Positions 11,207 through 21,720 of a DNA stretch of 64,000 bases are shown piece by piece. A program made the translations under genes and the position numbers. Numbering within the stretch: position 1 is the first letter of the stretch; each line of letters opens with the position of its first letter. This DNA is from Chaetoceros tenuissimus. Its lineage: Eukaryota > Bacillariophyta > Thalassiosirophyceae > Chaetocerotales > Chaetocerotaceae. The notes below the pieces were generated by a model. It had not been told where the DNA came from. It ran no database searches and saw nothing but the letters and a program-made list of their open reading frames with translations. The DNA lies in the NCBI GenBank assembly GCA_021927905.1, contig BLLK01000045.1:310001-374000 (forward strand), read 5' to 3'.

Positions 11207-12667
11207 TTAGAGTTCATCAGATTTCACAGTAGATATCAACAATCCTGTTGGGCAGATGAGTCCAACAAATAATCCACAAAGTACTACAAACATATCTGCT
11301 CTTGCATCCTTCATGAGACTGAATGCGGTGACAAGTTTAGGGAAATTTCCCTTGACATAGTTTCCAACAAAGTTCTTTCCCATTGAAACGAAATCAGTTG
11401 AAGCAAGGTCTGGCTTCTCATTTTTGTCTTCTTTATCTTTCTTTACTTCTGCTTCAATCATTTCTTCCAACTTTGGTATTTCACCACCGAAAACGTGCTT
11501 GCCAACATATCTAATCAAGATGGAGCACAAAAACAAAACTGGAGGATTCGAGAAGAGTTTCTTTGGACCAGCAATGATTGATCTGAAAATTGAAAGCGGA
11601 AGAAGGAAGAAGAAATAAGTCAACGTTCTATGAATCGAAACCGCGAATCTAGCCATTGCAAAGAAAAGACCACTTCCAGCTGTAAGTTTATCAAAGTCAA
11701 CTCCAAAGACTGGATCAATGTTTGGTACACTTGAAGAAGCTCCTGATGCACCAGCTGGCTTTTTGACATCTCCAAATTCATCGTCTTCTTCAACGTTTCC
11801 AACGACATCATTCGAATCAAAGTCAGTCAACACAGTCGGCTTTTCTTTTTTGCCTCCAAGAATCTTGGTAACACCAACACCGTGATCAACATAACTAAGA
11901 TTAGTGTGAACATATGGTACTTCTTGTTTGACAATTGCATGGTTTTGTACACCAACATCAAAACCTGCGATAAAGAGCAAAAGAACCGTAGTCAATTGAA
12001 TCAAGATAGGTCCAAGTGCTACAGACTTTGGCTTCATAAGAGCTGGAAGCTTCTTTTCCAACTCTTTCAATTCATCTTCAAAAGCAGATTCTTCATTCTT
12101 TTTCTTCTCTGCTGCCTTCTTTCTGCGCATTTTTACAACTCCCATGTACTTCTTCTTTTCGCCAGTTGATTCTTCTGCGTTTGATTCAACAGTAGTTGCC
12201 GGAGTCACGACAGCTTCTGGTTCCTTTACAACAGGTGCAGATGTTGCTTCTTCAGAGGTAGACTCGGGAGCACTTTCTTCTTGTTCAGCCTCCTTTGCAG
12301 CTGCTTTTTCCTTTGCTGCTTGATATCTTCTTCTTCTCATTTGCTGCATGCGTTTGCTGGTAGACATCTTTGTTGGACTTTCAGGAGTCTCTTCCTCCTT
12401 GTTTTCTCCAGTCGCATCTTCATTTTTAGTCTCAGCCTCTGCTTCAACTGGGGTATCGTCAGCAGTTGCCTCAGCCTTGTCCTCACTTTCTTCACTACTT
12501 GGTTCAGGAGCTGGTGCTGGAGCCTCTGCTACAATAGGACTTGGTCCTCCTGATACTGCTTGCATACGATCTCTGCTCTTCTCAAGGATTCTTCTGCGTC
12601 TTGCTGCAGCCTTTTCTTTGGCAGTCATTGGCTTTGCCTCCTCTACAACTGGTGCTTCATCCGACAT
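11207..12667 (-). CDS. GET2/CAML-like tail-anchored protein receptor subunit
   Basis: 486 residues, single exon, ATG at 12667. The N-terminus carries a basic cluster AAARRRRILEKSRDRM followed by AVSGG. This resembles the cytosolic RRR-x-RIL motif by which yeast Get2 and animal CAML bind the Get3/TRC40 ATPase. A similar basic patch (STSKRMQQMRRRRY) occurs near residue 103, and a third (MRRKKAAEKKKN) near 175. Acidic Ala/Glu-rich linkers separate them. Three hydrophobic segments follow: near residue 220 (ILIQLTTVLLLFIAGFDVG), near 345 (HRTLTYFFFLLPLSIF) and at the C-terminus (FVVLCGLFVGLICPTGLLI), matching the three-helix layout of Get2/CAML. It is longer than the roughly 290-residue yeast and animal proteins. 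The role would be insertion of tail-anchored proteins at the ER. The call rests on motif and topology, so moderate confidence. Confidence 0.55.
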   Translation of the reverse strand: MSDEAPVVEEAKPMTAKEKAAARRRRILEKSRDRMQAVSGGPSPIVAEAPAPAPEPSSEESEDKAEATADDTPVEAEAETKNEDATGENKEEETPESPTKMSTSKRMQQMRRRRYQAAKEKAAAKEAEQEESAPESTSEEATSAPVVKEPEAVVTPATTVESNAEESTGEKKKYMGVVKMRRKKAAEKKKNEESAFEDELKELEKKLPALMKPKSVALGPILIQLTTVLLLFIAGFDVGVQNHAIVKQEVPYVHTNLSYVDHGVGVTKILGGKKEKPTVLTDFDSNDVVGNVEEDDEFGDVKKPAGASGASSSVPNIDPVFGVDFDKLTAGSGLFFAMARFAVSIHRTLTYFFFLLPLSIFRSIIAGPKKLFSNPPVLFLCSILIRYVGKHVFGGEIPKLEEMIEAEVKKDKEDKNEKPDLASTDFVSMGKNFVGNYVKGNFPKLVTAFSLMKDARADMFVVLCGLFVGLICPTGLLISTVKSDEL

Positions 12668-13036
12668 TATATCTAATACTCAAATTATGATGAATATATT
12701 CTATTGGTATAGTCTCCTTCCCTAGAAACTCCTTTATAAAATATCTAAGTCAACTTTGAATGAAATAAAAGCCAAAAGAAATGTGAACCAAGCTACAAGC
12801 TAAAGGCACCATTGTACACTCGTGTACTCTCAACCGTCTGTTCTCGTCCGTCTGTAGCATCGCCAGAATCATCATACTTACTTATATATTATCTCCCTTA
12901 ACGGTCTTTTACCGTTTCTTGATATCCTCTCTTTTTCTTTTTTTACTCTTTTCGCAATGAATTGTTCATCTCCCCAGGTATGTAGTAATTCAAAATAATC
13001 ATTCCCATTAGACTATTTTTTATATAATTAGACACT
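12668..13036. other. intergenic, promoter of GET2-like gene
   Basis: 369 bp between two minus-strand genes. It holds a small inverted repeat AACGGT-CTTTT-ACCGTT at 12900-12916 and a T-rich tract near 12935-12950. No open frame or RNA gene seen. Confidence 0.4.
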
Positions 13037-14464
13037 TTATTCAGCTCTTGGCTTCTTTGCTTCTACCTTTTCAAGTGTTGGTGCCTTTTTCTTTTTCTTC
13101 ACAACCATCATTGGAGTAACAGTTTTTGCTGTCTCACTACTGGAGCCAAAGCCAATACTTGTACTAGCACCTCCAAAACCCATAGTAGTTGCGCTTGATG
13201 CGGCTGCACTAGGTTTTGAGTCTGAAGTTCCAAAGCCAATAGTGGTTGTTCCTTCCTCTGCACTTGACTGCCCAAATGGATTCGCATCGTCTTTGTTGAT
13301 TTCTTCTTCTACCTTTTTCCTCATTTCAACCACATCTCGGAGCCCTTCTCTATCAGTTTCGCAAGCATCAATTGTTTCCTGAATTACATCAAGAATATCA
13401 CTAAAATCCTCAATAGCCAACTTGTCATCTTCGCTACTTGGTTTCACCTTACTAACACGCTCCCGAATATTTTTCAATGCTTTGGAAGCAATCTCCTGTA
13501 CATTGGAACTGGATGCAGCTTTCGCTTCACTGGCAGCCATCTTCTTATTTTCATTGTTTTCCAGGCTTTCATCAGCATCGGAGATTTTGTTGGGATCTTC
13601 TCCAGACTTTAATGCAATTATACCAGCAAAAATGCGTGCACATTGAACATAGTGACGGATAGCCTTTTCTCGTAGTGCATTGATTTCTGGTGCGGAAAGA
13701 TCAACCTTTTGGCTTTCATCAGGAAGCTCCATACCAGAAGCCGCAGCCATTACTGCAATTGCAGGATTGGTCTTACCATCTCCACCTTCTTTGTTCATGA
13801 GATTCTTTTCAGCTTGAGCAGCAAGTTCCATCGACGTCATACCTAGCTGATATTCAACATCAGCAATCTTTCTATCCCAAACTTTGTCACCAGTCAAGAT
13901 GTTTCTTCTACTGTCACAGCAACTTTCGTAGTCACTAATAGCCTGTTCATAGTGACCATTGATTCGTGACAAATCTGCCAATCTCAAATGAATTTGAGCC
14001 AAGTCAAGAATTCTCTCCTCTTCCTCACTACCCTCGCAACTCATCTTTGAAATAATATTTCTAGCAGACTCAAGATTCTCCCAAGCAATTTCCAAGTCTT
14101 CAGCAGATTGCTCAGCTCCTTGTGCCATAACTGATGCTTCAGCACTATCCTGGCTTTCTTCAATACTATAGAGAAGGGTAGTACCGTACAAATAATACAA
14201 TGGGGCCAGAGACTCATGGTTATCTTGACCTTGAAGCATAGATTCAAGAGTAGTCAATCCAGTCGCAACGATAGTCATGGCAGCTTCAAAGTCGTCAGTT
14301 TGAAGGATTTCTTTTGCCTTTGTATAGAATGTTCCATTCTTTGTGTTGAAGTATGTTAGATCTTTGGATGAGATTTCAGAAATGTGCTTTGCAACATCAC
14401 TATCAACAGCCATAGGAGCTTCTGCTTCTTCCTCAATTTCAACGACGGGATCTGGCTTAGACAT
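13037..14464 (-). CDS. NASP/Hif1-type histone chaperone (SHNi-TPR)
   Basis: 475 residues, single exon. An acidic N-terminus (EIEEEAEAP) precedes TPR-like helices: residues about 45-120 (AKEILQTDDFEAAMTIVATGL, APLYYLYGTTLLYSIEE), then AWENLESARNIIS, and the diagnostic SHNi-TPR pair RLADLSRINGHYEQAISDYE and VEYQLGMTSMELA. In NASP the second repeat is interrupted by an acidic stretch; here the interruption is less acidic. A long helix near residues 340-395 (IRERVSKVKPSSEDD, MRKKVEEEINKDD) follows, then a Gly/Ser/Thr-rich tail with TIGFG/TMGFG repeats, and finally a basic putative nuclear signal (VVKKKKKAP). Family members escort H3 or H1 histones in the nucleus. Two AACGG words lie about 165-185 bp upstream of the ATG. 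Confidence 0.8.
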   Translation of the reverse strand: MSKPDPVVEIEEEAEAPMAVDSDVAKHISEISSKDLTYFNTKNGTFYTKAKEILQTDDFEAAMTIVATGLTTLESMLQGQDNHESLAPLYYLYGTTLLYSIEESQDSAEASVMAQGAEQSAEDLEIAWENLESARNIISKMSCEGSEEEERILDLAQIHLRLADLSRINGHYEQAISDYESCCDSRRNILTGDKVWDRKIADVEYQLGMTSMELAAQAEKNLMNKEGGDGKTNPAIAVMAAASGMELPDESQKVDLSAPEINALREKAIRHYVQCARIFAGIIALKSGEDPNKISDADESLENNENKKMAASEAKAASSSNVQEIASKALKNIRERVSKVKPSSEDDKLAIEDFSDILDVIQETIDACETDREGLRDVVEMRKKVEEEINKDDANPFGQSSAEEGTTTIGFGTSDSKPSAAASSATTMGFGGASTSIGFGSSSETAKTVTPMMVVKKKKKAPTLEKVEAKKPRAE

Positions 14465-14866
14465 TTTTGCTTTATTTACACAATCAAATGAGTTTTTTCG
14501 TATGGTCTTTATTCCACAGCTAGGATTAGGTATCAGTGTGGCTCAAAAGAGGAAAAGTGATGAAGAAGAGGGTTAGGTTGGCGGGCTCAGTCCACGAAAA
14601 GAAATGACAGGCAATTTTCGGCTCGGAACGGTTATACTAAAAACGGTTTTGTTCATCCTTACATTTTATATGATTAACATCTTTTCACGGAGAGAAGAGG
14701 ATTGAGAGGTTATATGACTACATTATATAATTATTACACTTGTATTTATTAGATAAATATCTTGTTCTTTCTTTTGTGTGGATCAGAGGCTTCAAGAGTA
14801 GCGATAACAACTAACTCTATTGCATACACAACTCGCCTCTTCAAGAGTAGCGATAACAACTTAAAT
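14465..14866. other. intergenic region with NASP promoter and M11 gene 3' flank
   Basis: 402 bp. AACGG occurs at 14627-14631 and 14642-14646 upstream of the NASP-like gene; AACGG is the core of Myb-bound G2/M elements in plants, so cell-cycle control is possible but unproven here. The left-hand copy of a 49/51-bp tandem duplication lies at 14791-14839. No gene seen. Confidence 0.4.
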
Positions 14867-14890
14867 CTATTGGCATACACAACACGCCTC
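14791..14890. repeat. 49/51-bp tandem duplication over the end of an M11 gene
   Basis: Copy 14840-14890 contains the last codons (EACCVC, then stop) of the minus-strand metalloprotease gene. Copy 14791-14839 lies just 3' of it and would encode a near-identical ending (EASCVC, then stop). The copies differ by a few substitutions and two indels. Confidence 0.85.
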
Positions 14891-17133
14891 TTTTGCTGTT
14901 TTACCAAAGTTCTTTAGCCCATTGCCATAAGCTTTGCAAAACCCTGGGCTGGAGCCATACCACTCGCAGTCGTAGTAGCTTCCATCACTGTCAAACCATT
15001 TCGCTTGTTTATTTGGAACATAGTCTACACACTTTTCATCTCCGTCATTTTTACTTGGCGTAGGTGCTTGAGTTGGTGCTCGAGTTGGGCTCTTTGTCGG
15101 CTGTAGCAAAAGAGAAAGAGAAACATAGATGAGAAATCATTACAGTTGTGATCTTCGATGAGGCGATTCATTTCAGTACTTACTGCCGCAGTTGGAGAAG
15201 ACGTAGGAACAGGAGTTGGGGCTTGGGTTGGTCTTGGGGTCGGAGGAGGATTTGGGGAGGAATTACCTTTACAAGCACAACATGCTTGATTTGCAACCTT
15301 TCCAAAATTTTGGAGAGAGCTTCCATAAATTTCACAGTGATTGGACTCACTTGCATACCAATCACAATTGTAGTACGGCCCGTCTTTATCATACCATTCA
15401 TCTTCACCGTTTGGAATATAGTCCACACACCCATCTTCTTCTTCCAATACTCCACCTTCTAGAGAAATTCGAATAGTTGCAATGTCGGGATTTCCAAATT
15501 GAATTTTTGTCACTTCAACTACTAGTTTTCCTTGACCTCCCCAATTGTTTTCGATATATTTCTGTTTTTGGGATAGTGCAGCTTTGATGATGGACTTGGA
15601 AGAGTGGGTCTTTTGTTCAGTAATGACAATCTTGTCAGGATCTCCTCTAACGCCTTGGTTGATACCCTTCGCACGATTGTAGTTAATATAAAATGGCTTG
15701 TCTCCACCTTGGATTCTGATGATGAGATCATCATTCTTATCAGCTCTGCCATCGTGCAAGTCTGCAAGAGACACTAGCTCCACCTCTTGCACCTTTCCTG
15801 CCTCTGGTACAATAGTTCTATGATGATCAGAAAACCATTGCATATGCCACATCTTTGCGGAATTGAAACACATATCGCTTCCTTCTTTGTCCCATATTGC
15901 TCTATTCCTAAAAAATGTGTTAGTTTGGGACTCTCTTTTCCAGAGACAAATAAATGATGAACTGATTAGTTTGTACTCACCCCATGTAACAATTACCGTC
16001 ACCATACTCTCTGAATCCATTGCTTGTTTCTCCACCTGAATGACTAAAACCCAAGTTGTGTCCTAGCTCGTGAACTTGATAAAAATGAAATTAGACTTTT
16101 TCCAGAGAATGCAATATTTAGAGCAAACACAACCTTACCTTGAACAATAGGATAAGAAGAACACCAAGATTGGATCCATGTTGTGTCACCATACACCTGT
16201 CCCCAGGCTGCTCCTTGTCTAAAGTCCACGCAGCTATTATTTGGAAGCACAAACATCTTATGAAGAACCCCTTCTGCGTTTCTCTCGGCTTCATCAATAA
16301 CACTCGCAAGCTGAGTTGTTGCCCAATTCCCTACTTGCACGAAATTCATCTCGCAAATATTGCTAGGTGCTTTGATGTCCACTACACCTCTTGAAACTTG
16401 GTTTGCGATTGCTTCTTTAATTTGGAGCTTCCCGTTTGAACATTGATTATAAATTGTAGCCTGTTCCAAATTTGTTGTATGTATATTTCAATGAGTACAA
16501 TAATATATTTACAAGTATTGATCTCAGCATACATAAAAACTCACCAAATTGTTGTTGTTCATATTGAAAATATGATTAGATAATTCATTTGCAGAGAATT
16601 TTACTTTTTTCTGGTTGTCATTATCATCGCTAACGCGAATAACAAGAACTCTTTTCGTTCCCACCTTTGGTATAGTCTGCAGTCTGCGATCTTCTCCATT
16701 ATCAATTATTGTGATTGATTTGGAAGAATCTTCATTCAGGAGAATTTCGTCTTGTTTATTAACCACATCAAAAGGAACTTTTATCCTTACATTCCCAGAA
16801 GATAAAGAAAATTGAGAGAAGAAAGATTCATAATCACCGACAATATCGAAAACTTGTCGATGAATGAATTCATCTCCATCATCTGCTAGGCAGAAGAGCC
16901 TTTCTCCAATATCTTCACTACCTGGTAGTGGTACACCATCACCAATCTTCACTGTACAAGTGAAATGATCAATACCTAAAAATGAAGTAAGTCGTGCTGT
17001 AAATATCAATGTTGTGGATTAGATGAAAGAAGAATAGAAAAAACTACATACCATCTGCTGTTCCTCGCAAACTTCTGTTTGCAAGTGAATGTGTTAGTGT
17101 ACTGAGAAGAAGGAGAGACTTTATGCAATTCAT
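14867..17133 (-). CDS. secreted gametolysin-like metalloprotease (peptidase M11) with two Cys-rich C-terminal modules
   Basis: Six exons on the minus strand: 17133-17052, 16975-16545, 16460-16139, 16074-15981, 15907-15184 and 15100-14867, giving 628 residues. The second exon could instead start at 16996. The protein starts with a signal peptide (MNCIKSLLLLSTLTHSLA). The metzincin zinc site is VHELGHNLGFSHSGG (HExxHxxGxxH), split by the intron 16138-16075. A downstream MCFNSAKMWHMQW segment fits the Met-turn position and matches CYNAAKNWAMPW in the second M11 gene of this window. After the catalytic region come two copies of a roughly 55-residue domain with CVDY-P-W-D...YYxCxWY...C..YG..L.NFGK.A..ACC.C, separated by Pro/Thr linkers (PPPTPRPTQAPTP, SPTRAPTQAPT). 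M11 enzymes digest extracellular matrix or cell-wall proteins, for example gametolysin of Chlamydomonas. The substrate here is unknown. Confidence 0.85.
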
Positions 17134-17919
17134 ACTTGTTCTATATAAATTTCAAACATGTGTTTTATGATCAAAAGAAAACTTCACTTACTCTTTCGTC
17201 GCCTTGAACATGGTCATAGCGGTCCAGACAAGCAATCACGTTTCAAACCAGGAAAACTGTCATGGCACATGACTATGCGAAATGTTACACATACAATTAA
17301 CGGAGATGTAAAATTTTTAGATACTTGCAAAGCATCACATTTCGCACTCTTATTCTTGAACATCATGATTTTTTTAGATAAATTGTGAGTATACAGTTGG
17401 TAAGACCCAAATCTAGCTAAAGACCAACATTCTATCTTTTTACGACTGTCAATAACTAAATTTAGGACTTTGTTGGGTATTGTTAAATTTGTATTCTTGT
17501 TTATCTTCAAGACTCCCGCCACCATGTGCATTGCTCAACTCTACCAGTCTTCCAGGTTCACTCACAGAAACAGGCATCATAATAGAAGAATACAATCAGA
17601 GATTGAGCTAAATGACTGGTAGGAAGAAGTCAGTCAAGGGAAACCAAAAGGACGCTACTTACATGCACATGACTTTCCAAGTTACTTCTTCGAGTCAAGC
17701 CAGTCTTTCCAGTCAAGGGAAATACTGAAAACAAACCTGGATCGAATTTTGAAATGACTTGCAACTAAGAATGGTAGTACCCTTCCAAGACTTCCAAATT
17801 GATTGAGATGTCTTTCTACGCTAGTTCAGATGCGTGCTGATAAAAACCGTTTCTAAATTTAGTTATACTCTGATGGAGCGACAGAGTAGTTCCACATTAT
17901 CCTTTCATTTCTATTAATT
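17134..17919. other. intergenic region, no gene seen
   Basis: 786 bp upstream of the M11 gene. It is AT-rich with several short forms of CCAGTC/GACTGG and TTCCA words between 17540 and 17800, which look like degraded repeats. Open frames here are short and not protein-like. Confidence 0.35.
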
Positions 17920-19688
17920 TTATCCTTCGTTGGAGGACTCTTCAATTGGACCATCACCTCTTGTCGCGGAGTTTGCTTTATCTTTGGGCAAGGCAAGACC
18001 ACACAATGTAGCGATTACAAAGAAAGCTGACGCAACCAAAAAGAAGGATCCTGGATAAATCCACGTCTTTGTTTTCTCATAAGCAGCTCTCAAAATTACT
18101 GGACCAATAGCTGCAGCCAAGGAGCTCAGAGCGTAAAGTGCACCTTGAATTCTTCCTTGTTCGAACTCTTCTGCGTTGTTTGCCTTCATGGCCGAGATTG
18201 TGGGGAAAGAGATCCCACCCACCGAACCAACACAAACTGCTAGAAAAATCACTCCTTTAGTTGTTGCAAAAGAATACAATCCATTTGTAACAACTCCTGA
18301 CGCAAATGCAACAACAACAACAAATCTTTCTCCAATCAAATCTGTCAGTGGTTTCAACATGAGACCTTGTACAAATATACCCAATAAACCTATCAGACCG
18401 AAGAGGATTGCAATATCATGATCATTGAAGTCTAATCTATCTTCTACATAGTAAACTAAAAGCGTTTGGTCCGCTGCTGATGACATTCCCGAAAAGAAGG
18501 CGAGTGCAGATAGTAATCTAAAAAAGTTGTTTCTGTTCAAAATTGACAACTCCTTCATCGGTCGCACTAATGATCGACCAAAACAAGACAGAGATGACTC
18601 ATCAGGTCTTTGGTGATACTCATTTCTTTCATTTCGAGCTGCAAGTGCAACATGTTCTGGTAGAGTTTCTGGTAACTTGAAGATACTGAAAAGAAATGCA
18701 AAAATTAGCAATGATAAAGATAATAATGATACACCATAATGAGTAAAGCCTAAAGCAAGAAATGGACTCAACGCAAATCCAAGAGAGAATCCACTCAAAA
18801 GAAGCCCAAAAATTGGAGCTCTCCACTTTTTGGGCATAACTGTAATTATTAAAATAATTGGTGAGTGTTTGGATGACGCAACAGACGGAAGATTACAGAA
18901 TATGACTGACCATCTGATAAAGATGATAATGCGATAGTGATCCAGCTAATCAAGCCACCAGCCGAGGAAGCAACATAATACCAATTCGGATTCATGGATG
19001 GAAATATTTGAATCAGCACAAGACATAGCGGACCAAAAACACTCAAGAATTCACCTAGTACAAGGAGATTTCTTCTTCCATATTCATCAGAAATTGAACC
19101 TATCAGACTCGATGTCAAAAATGTCAATACGTTTGTAACAAAATTGCTAGAAGCTGCTGCAGTTTGAGCATCACTCGAACCGTCTATGCAAGCTTGTGGC
19201 TTGTCATCCTTTGTGTAAAATCTGCAACTATCACCATGGTCGAAATCGTGATAAATTTTTGCATATTGGTCTGTCATTACTGAAGGCGTCACGCCTACTG
19301 TCGACCCCATTGCAAGAGCCCATAACATGCATAGAAATATGATCTGGATAGGACCTTTAGCTACGAGAAAAAAATGAAAAAAGGAGACATTATCATTTTC
19401 TTCTTCAGCAGTAATATCATTTGCTTCGTCGTCAATTATTAATGGAGTCGACAGGGATGCATCTGAAAGGATATCGCCAGTTTCAGCTCGCCGATATGAA
19501 GATCTCTTGAGATGACCCAGACCAGAGAAGAATCTACGTATTGGATTTGTCCTTCTTATTTCTATTCTATTCACATCATTGTTGCGGATGACATCATCAT
19601 TCATCAATTCTTCCTCCATCGACCCGTAGTTTGGTTCTAAAGCTTGAATTCTATGTCCCTGTATGCCATCAACTGAAACTGAGCTCAT
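17920..19688 (-). CDS. major facilitator superfamily transporter
   Basis: Two exons, 19688-18911 and 18839-17920, with a 71-nt intron (GTCAGT...TTACAG) inside the loop between the two halves of the N-terminal bundle, give 565 residues. A hydrophilic N-terminus of about 115 residues precedes roughly twelve membrane segments. The first is IQIIFLCMLWALAMGSTVG. The loop SLIGSISDEYGRRN is the MFS signature (GxxxDxxGRR-like). SSLSDVMPKKWRAPIFGLLLSG, formed across the splice, is typical of TetA/MFSD14 (HIAT1)-type carriers. A Cys-bearing extracellular loop lies between helices 1 and 2 (DSCRFYTKDDKPQACIDG). The C-terminus is hydrophilic and Ser/Glu-rich. It acts as a proton- or solute-coupled carrier in a membrane; substrate and compartment cannot be read from the sequence. 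Confidence 0.85.
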
Positions 19689-20070
19689 TCATGAAAACCC
19701 TTCTAAAGAAGAAGCAGCAATATGATATTTCAAATACACGAAGTTATTTGACAAGTTAGAAATATATATCAAAAACACACTCTTGTAGAGAAAGAATATT
19801 CTGAATTCTTCGTCCTATCCTATCTCGTCACTCGTCACTCAGTCGTTTGTGGAGAATAGGGACAACCTTTTCGAGTGAGTGTAATAGAGTGTCTCTGAGT
19901 GTCCCCTTGTACTTTCTTTGTCTTTTTGTAAAAATCTATTATTTTCACTTTGCTTGCGGAAATATGTTTCATTTGAACCCATTCAAAAAAAGATTTAGAG
20001 TTATTAAACTGACTAGATTTCTAAAGAGGGACAGCACTTTGATGCTTCCATTAGTACCTCATAAACAAAA
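19689..20070. other. intergenic, promoter of MFS gene
   Basis: 382 bp between two minus-strand genes. It contains short direct repeats of CGTCACTC near 19830 and a T-rich stretch near 19915-19950. No coding or RNA gene supported. Confidence 0.35.
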
Positions 20071-21251
20071 TCAGTTCTTCACAGTAATGAGTTGTCTCGC
20101 GCGGATAAACACCCCCACAAGGCTTGCGCATTGAATTTCTTCATCAGTACCAAATGCCAACCTATATTCTACTCCACTCATTCCATCCAGAATCTCAGCC
20201 AATGCTCCTGGTGGCAAGTCCATTCCACTCACCAAGATAGTAAGTTCAGACAGAATATCAGCCATAGCATACCCCTTTTCCTTACACAGTGTGGTGATCT
20301 TAGTCTGGGCGTCCACAAACTTATCGTTCAAAAGAGAATGGAAAATAGCATCAAGATCTTTTGGTAGAGGCGCCCCACTGGTAAGAAATACTGTATTTTC
20401 ATCTACAACATCGGAAGACATAGCAGTTGACTGAAGTAAATTCAAAACTCTTCTCATATCTCCTCCAGATAAACTCAATATAGCTTCAATCCCCAACTTT
20501 GTGTAGTTTACCTTTTCTTCATCCGCGACGTGTACAAGCCTATCGTGAATCTGCTCTCTAGACAATGGCGCAAAACGAAATCTAGTACAACGTGATTGAA
20601 GAGCTGGGATGATCTTGGAAACATAGTTACAAATGAGACAAAATCTCGCATTTTTCGTATACTTTTCGATAATTCTACGCAAAGCATTTTGTGCATCAGA
20701 GGTCATTGCATCAGCCTCATCTAAAATAATCAATTTTACTCCTTTGGAAAATAGCTGCCTTGTTCCTGCAAACTCTTTGATTTGATTGCGTACCACATCG
20801 ATACCTCTCGCATCACTTGCATTGAGCTCCAATGCCATACTTGAATATGCTTTTGCACCATACATGCGTTTTGCTGCTGCAACAATTGTTGATGTTTTTC
20901 CAGTTCCTTTTTGATAAAAGTTGTTAGAAGGGTGTTTATACAAACATCTTATACTGGCTCTTAATAAATCCTTACCTGGAGGTCCATACAATAGTAAATG
21001 GGGTAGATTATCAGAGTCAATCAGCTTCGTAAGAATATTCACAATATCTTCATGCGCTACCAAATCTTCAAGACTATAATCAGCAAAAAGAATGAGTTTA
21101 CTATATAGACTATGGCAAAGCCGAAAAGATAAATTTAAAGATGCAATGCTCACCGTTTAGGTCTGTACTTTTCTACCCAGGGCAACTGAAGAGACTGATT
21201 GCTTCCAGCAGCATCTATTTCCATCGGTGTTTGTTGCTCAACTTCTGTCAT
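20071..21251 (-). CDS. RFC5: replication factor C small subunit (human RFC5 / yeast Rfc3 type)
   Basis: Exons 21251-21154, 21073-20976 and 20906-20071 give 343 residues, the usual family length. The short first exon supplies MTEVEQQTPMEID and ends in the hallmark LPWVEKYRPK. Exon 2 has LEDLVAHEDI and PHLLLYGPPG, and the Walker A motif GPPGTGKTST is split by intron 20975-20907. Walker B is LIILDEADAM. Next come SRC-type NALRRIIEKYT and LQSRCTRFRF (RFC box with the arginine finger), then GDMRRVLNLLQS. RFC loads PCNA onto primed DNA in the nucleus. Similarity over RFCLICNYVSKIIPALQSRC points to the human RFC5/yeast Rfc3 subunit rather than RFC2 or RFC4. Intron 2 has an unusually A-rich acceptor (TATCAAAAAG), but no alternative keeps the P-loop intact. 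Confidence 0.93.
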
Positions 21252-21720
21252 GATGCAAGTATTTGTTTTCAAGTGGGGCAATCTTTTGTTAGTTTAAACT
21301 ACGTTGGCATTTACACATGTGTATATTGGCATTCGCGAAGCAAAAGGTTTACAGGGTACGTGTACTAGCTAGCGGTTCAGGTGTGCCATTTTTCTCATTT
21401 TTCCGCCAAACAAAAATGATCTACACGACTCAGTCTTTGACTCGAGTCCCGCTTAAATTGACATTGCCAAAATAAATGCAAAAGCATTCCATAGCAAAAA
21501 ATTGGAATTATTGAGCGAGATAGCAAATTGCTTCTTCCTCTTCTATACCATTAATTTGACAATGATATTGTTTCATGAACGAATCGCAGTACTCGCGAAA
21601 GTAGTATTCATAGTCAAATAATAAAACAAAGGGAGAAGGGTTCATCTTCAAATATTATTCTCCCATATCTTCTAGTTCTGAGATTAAAATTATAATAAGG
21701 AAGTGTTACAATATTGATTA
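21252..21720. other. intergenic region, no gene seen
   Basis: 469 bp separating the RFC-like gene start from the 3' end of the pseudo-receiver gene. AT-rich sequence without a credible open frame or RNA gene. Confidence 0.35.

Noticed and set aside
17158-17388. Short plus-strand frame upstream of the first M11 gene
   Set aside because: No domain or compositional support; AT-rich intergenic sequence.
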